Below, in pieces: positions 6,416 through 8,034 of a stretch of 8,034 nucleotides of DNA. The notes under the pieces are model-generated. The model searched no databases. It saw only the letters and a program-made list of their open reading frames with translations, and had not been told where the DNA came from. Position 1 is the stretch's first letter, and each line of letters starts with the position of its first letter. Source of the DNA: JBCCZC01 sp039188505 (GTDB lineage Bacteria; Pseudomonadota; Gammaproteobacteria; Xanthomonadales; SZUA-38); the NCBI GenBank assembly GCA_039188505.1, contig JBCCZC010000258.1:1-8034 (forward strand), written 5' to 3'. A program made the translations under genes and the position numbers.

Positions 6416-6459
6416 TGGCCAACGCGAGACTCGATCCTACCTCGCCGCGACCATCGGGC

Positions 6460-7944
6460 CTAACCACTTTCGGCCTTCGCCCGCTCGCGCGCCTTCGCGG
6501 ACAGGACCAGTCGCTGGTATTCGCGATAGCTCACGAAGTATTTGATGATCTTCTTCACGTACTGGAGGGTCTCCCGATTGGCGACTTCCTCGACGTTCTC
6601 GAGCCAGCGATCGGGGTCGAGGCCTCGTTCAGCGGCCTGGCGTCGGTACTGCATGATCCGCCGGGGGCCGGCATTGTAGGCGGCGAACGAGAACAGCACC
6701 TGGTCGATCGGATCGATGTCGTCGCTCGAGAAGTAGCGATTACGGATGAACGCGAGGTAGCGCGTGCCGGCGTGGATGTTGTTCTCGACGTTCTCCTCGA
6801 TATTCGGAATATCCACGTTCGGGTCGGCCGCGGTTGATGGCTTGATCTGCATCACGCCGACGGCGCCAGCGCTACTCCGAACGCTCTGGTCGAGGCGGGA
6901 TTCCTGGTATCCCTGGGCGACGAGCAGCAGCCACTCGACCTCGTACTGCTCACCGTAGCGTCGAAAGTACTCGCCCAGCGCCTCGAAGCGTTCCTGGTCG
7001 ATGCCCAGGGTCGGATTGCCGACCCGCTTGTTGTCCCGGTAGTAGCGGTTGAGGATGATGTTCCCCATCAGCGTGCCCTTGCGATGACCCTGGACGAAGC
7101 GGGCCAGTGCCTCCTCGAGCTGCGGGCTGTTCTTGCGGAAGGCCCAGCCGATGCTCTGCCCCTCGGCGACCGCGAGGTCATTCCGGACCATGAGTTCGGG
7201 TTGGACGCGCGCCCAGAGCTGGGCGATGTGATCGTCGACCACGGTCAGCTGGAACACGCCGGACGCGACAAGGTCGAGCACGTCCTCGCTCTCGAGCAGC
7301 TCGCTGACGAGCACGAGATCGATCGGCTCGAATCCCTTCGTCTCGAACGAGCGAGACAACGCGTCGAGGGTTTCGTAGTAGCTGCTCGACTGCCGGACGT
7401 GAACGGTCTTGCCGGCGAGGTCCTCGATCGAACTCAGCTCGGGCGCGCCGGGGCCGGTAACCACAACCTCGGATACGGTGGACGCGAACGGCGCCGAGAA
7501 CGCGACCTTTTCCAGCCGCGCGGGGGTGATCGTCAGGTTGCCGGCGGCAATATCGGCCTTGCCGTCGGCGACGGCGTCCAGCAGCGAGTCGCGGGGGAGC
7601 GGTAGGTAGAGCGGGATGATGTGATAGCGACGCGCCTTACCCTCCTTGAGCTGCTGCACGAAGAGGTTGATGCTGTCCGGCACCGTTCCCCGCGGCTCGC
7701 CGCCGTCGAGGTAGAAGCCTGTCTGGCTGAACGAGGTCGCCACGCGCAGCACTCGGCTCCGGGAGATGAGGTCGAGGTCGACGGTGGACACCTCGACGTC
7801 ATCGAGCACCGACTCGCGGATGCTGTCGAGCTCCGCCTCGATGGCCTCACCGTGGGCACCGGCCTCGGCGTTTTTCTGCGCTGCGACCGGCAGCGCCAGG
7901 ATCAGTACCAGGGCTCCGGCCAGCAGTGGGTTGTTGATCTTCAC
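6460..7944 (-). CDS. MltF-like lytic transglycosylase (solute-binding domain plus SLT domain)
   Basis: The 494-residue product starts at a GTG with GAGGA nine bases upstream. An in-frame TGA at 7959-7957, 12 bases before it, forces this start. A signal peptide (KINNPLLAGALVLILALPVA, cleavage near residue 22) has no lipobox. Residues about 65-300 are a family 3 solute-binding domain. Arg143 in TITPARLEKVAFSAPF and Asp237 in QLTVVDDH align with positions that bind the ligand amino acid in relatives such as GlnBP (Arg75, Asp157). Residues about 335-475 are an SLT lytic transglycosylase domain: catalytic Glu348 in AQGYQESR, GVMQIKP (363-369), and AAYNAGP (421-427). The enzyme should cleave peptidoglycan glycan strands to 1,6-anhydro-muropeptides. 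E. coli MltF has the same two-domain order and a similar length. It is first in the minus-strand run; promoter not seen. Confidence 0.92.
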   Translation of the reverse strand: MKINNPLLAGALVLILALPVAAQKNAEAGAHGEAIEAELDSIRESVLDDVEVSTVDLDLISRSRVLRVATSFSQTGFYLDGGEPRGTVPDSINLFVQQLKEGKARRYHIIPLYLPLPRDSLLDAVADGKADIAAGNLTITPARLEKVAFSAPFASTVSEVVVTGPGAPELSSIEDLAGKTVHVRQSSSYYETLDALSRSFETKGFEPIDLVLVSELLESEDVLDLVASGVFQLTVVDDHIAQLWARVQPELMVRNDLAVAEGQSIGWAFRKNSPQLEEALARFVQGHRKGTLMGNIILNRYYRDNKRVGNPTLGIDQERFEALGEYFRRYGEQYEVEWLLLVAQGYQESRLDQSVRSSAGAVGVMQIKPSTAADPNVDIPNIEENVENNIHAGTRYLAFIRNRYFSSDDIDPIDQVLFSFAAYNAGPRRIMQYRRQAAERGLDPDRWLENVEEVANRETLQYVKKIIKYFVSYREYQRLVLSAKARERAKAESG

Positions 7945-8034
7945 TCTTCGTTTTCCTCAGGCCGAACAAGGGCGGTGCGCCATCCCGCGCGGTCCGCCGG
8001 GCGACGGATCCCGCCGCGAGGGTCGTTAAGGCAG
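7945..8034 (-). other. Leader upstream of the MltF-like gene
   Basis: These 90 bases carry the Shine-Dalgarno GAGGA (7958-7954) of the MltF-like gene. I see no convincing -10/-35 pair, no terminator and no complete gene. A TAA near 8028-8026 on the minus strand could be the end of another gene beyond the window, but nothing supports that. Confidence 0.4.

Overview
The window is GC-rich and densely coding, with GTG starts beside ATG, clear Shine-Dalgarno sequences and short intergenic gaps. The families present (DUF481 outer-membrane protein, lipobox lipoprotein, DUF3313-like protein, MltF-type lytic transglycosylase) point to a Gram-negative proteobacterium, most likely a gammaproteobacterium. 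The taxon is an inference. Almost every gene product carries an export signal or membrane segment, so this is an envelope locus. I see no insertion sequence, integrase, tRNA, rRNA or CRISPR array.

Layout. (1) 1-344, minus strand: the 5' part of a gene for a single-pass membrane protein runs off the left edge. It may be preceded by a 44-codon small ORF coupled to it by an ATGA overlap. (2) 345-459: a divergent regulatory gap. (3) 460-2291, plus strand: a DUF481 outer-membrane beta-barrel protein, then an outer-membrane lipoprotein with its own candidate promoter. (4) 2292-2528: a structured convergent intergenic region ending in a strong bidirectional Rho-independent terminator. (5) 2529-7944, minus strand: four genes in one direction with gaps of 58, 94 and 62 bases. 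In transcription order they are an MltF-like periplasmic protein (solute-binding domain plus SLT transglycosylase domain), a 766-residue exported Trp/Tyr/Gly-rich repeat protein, a 242-residue exported protein with a glycine-rich helix segment, and a DUF3313-like exported protein. (6) 7945-8034: upstream leader of that run, with no complete gene.

How the genes may work together. The minus-strand run looks like an operon sharing the bidirectional terminator at its end. It pairs a recognisable peptidoglycan-cleaving enzyme with three secreted proteins of unknown role. The large repeat protein, with three copies of a beta-rich module, an aromatic core and a basic Pro/Thr/Arg tail, is the most unusual product. 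A role in wall or envelope binding is a reasonable guess from its neighbour but is not shown by the sequence. The glycine-zipper protein and the DUF481 protein on the other side of the terminator both carry the same kind of short N-terminal beta module, which loosely links the two halves of the window.
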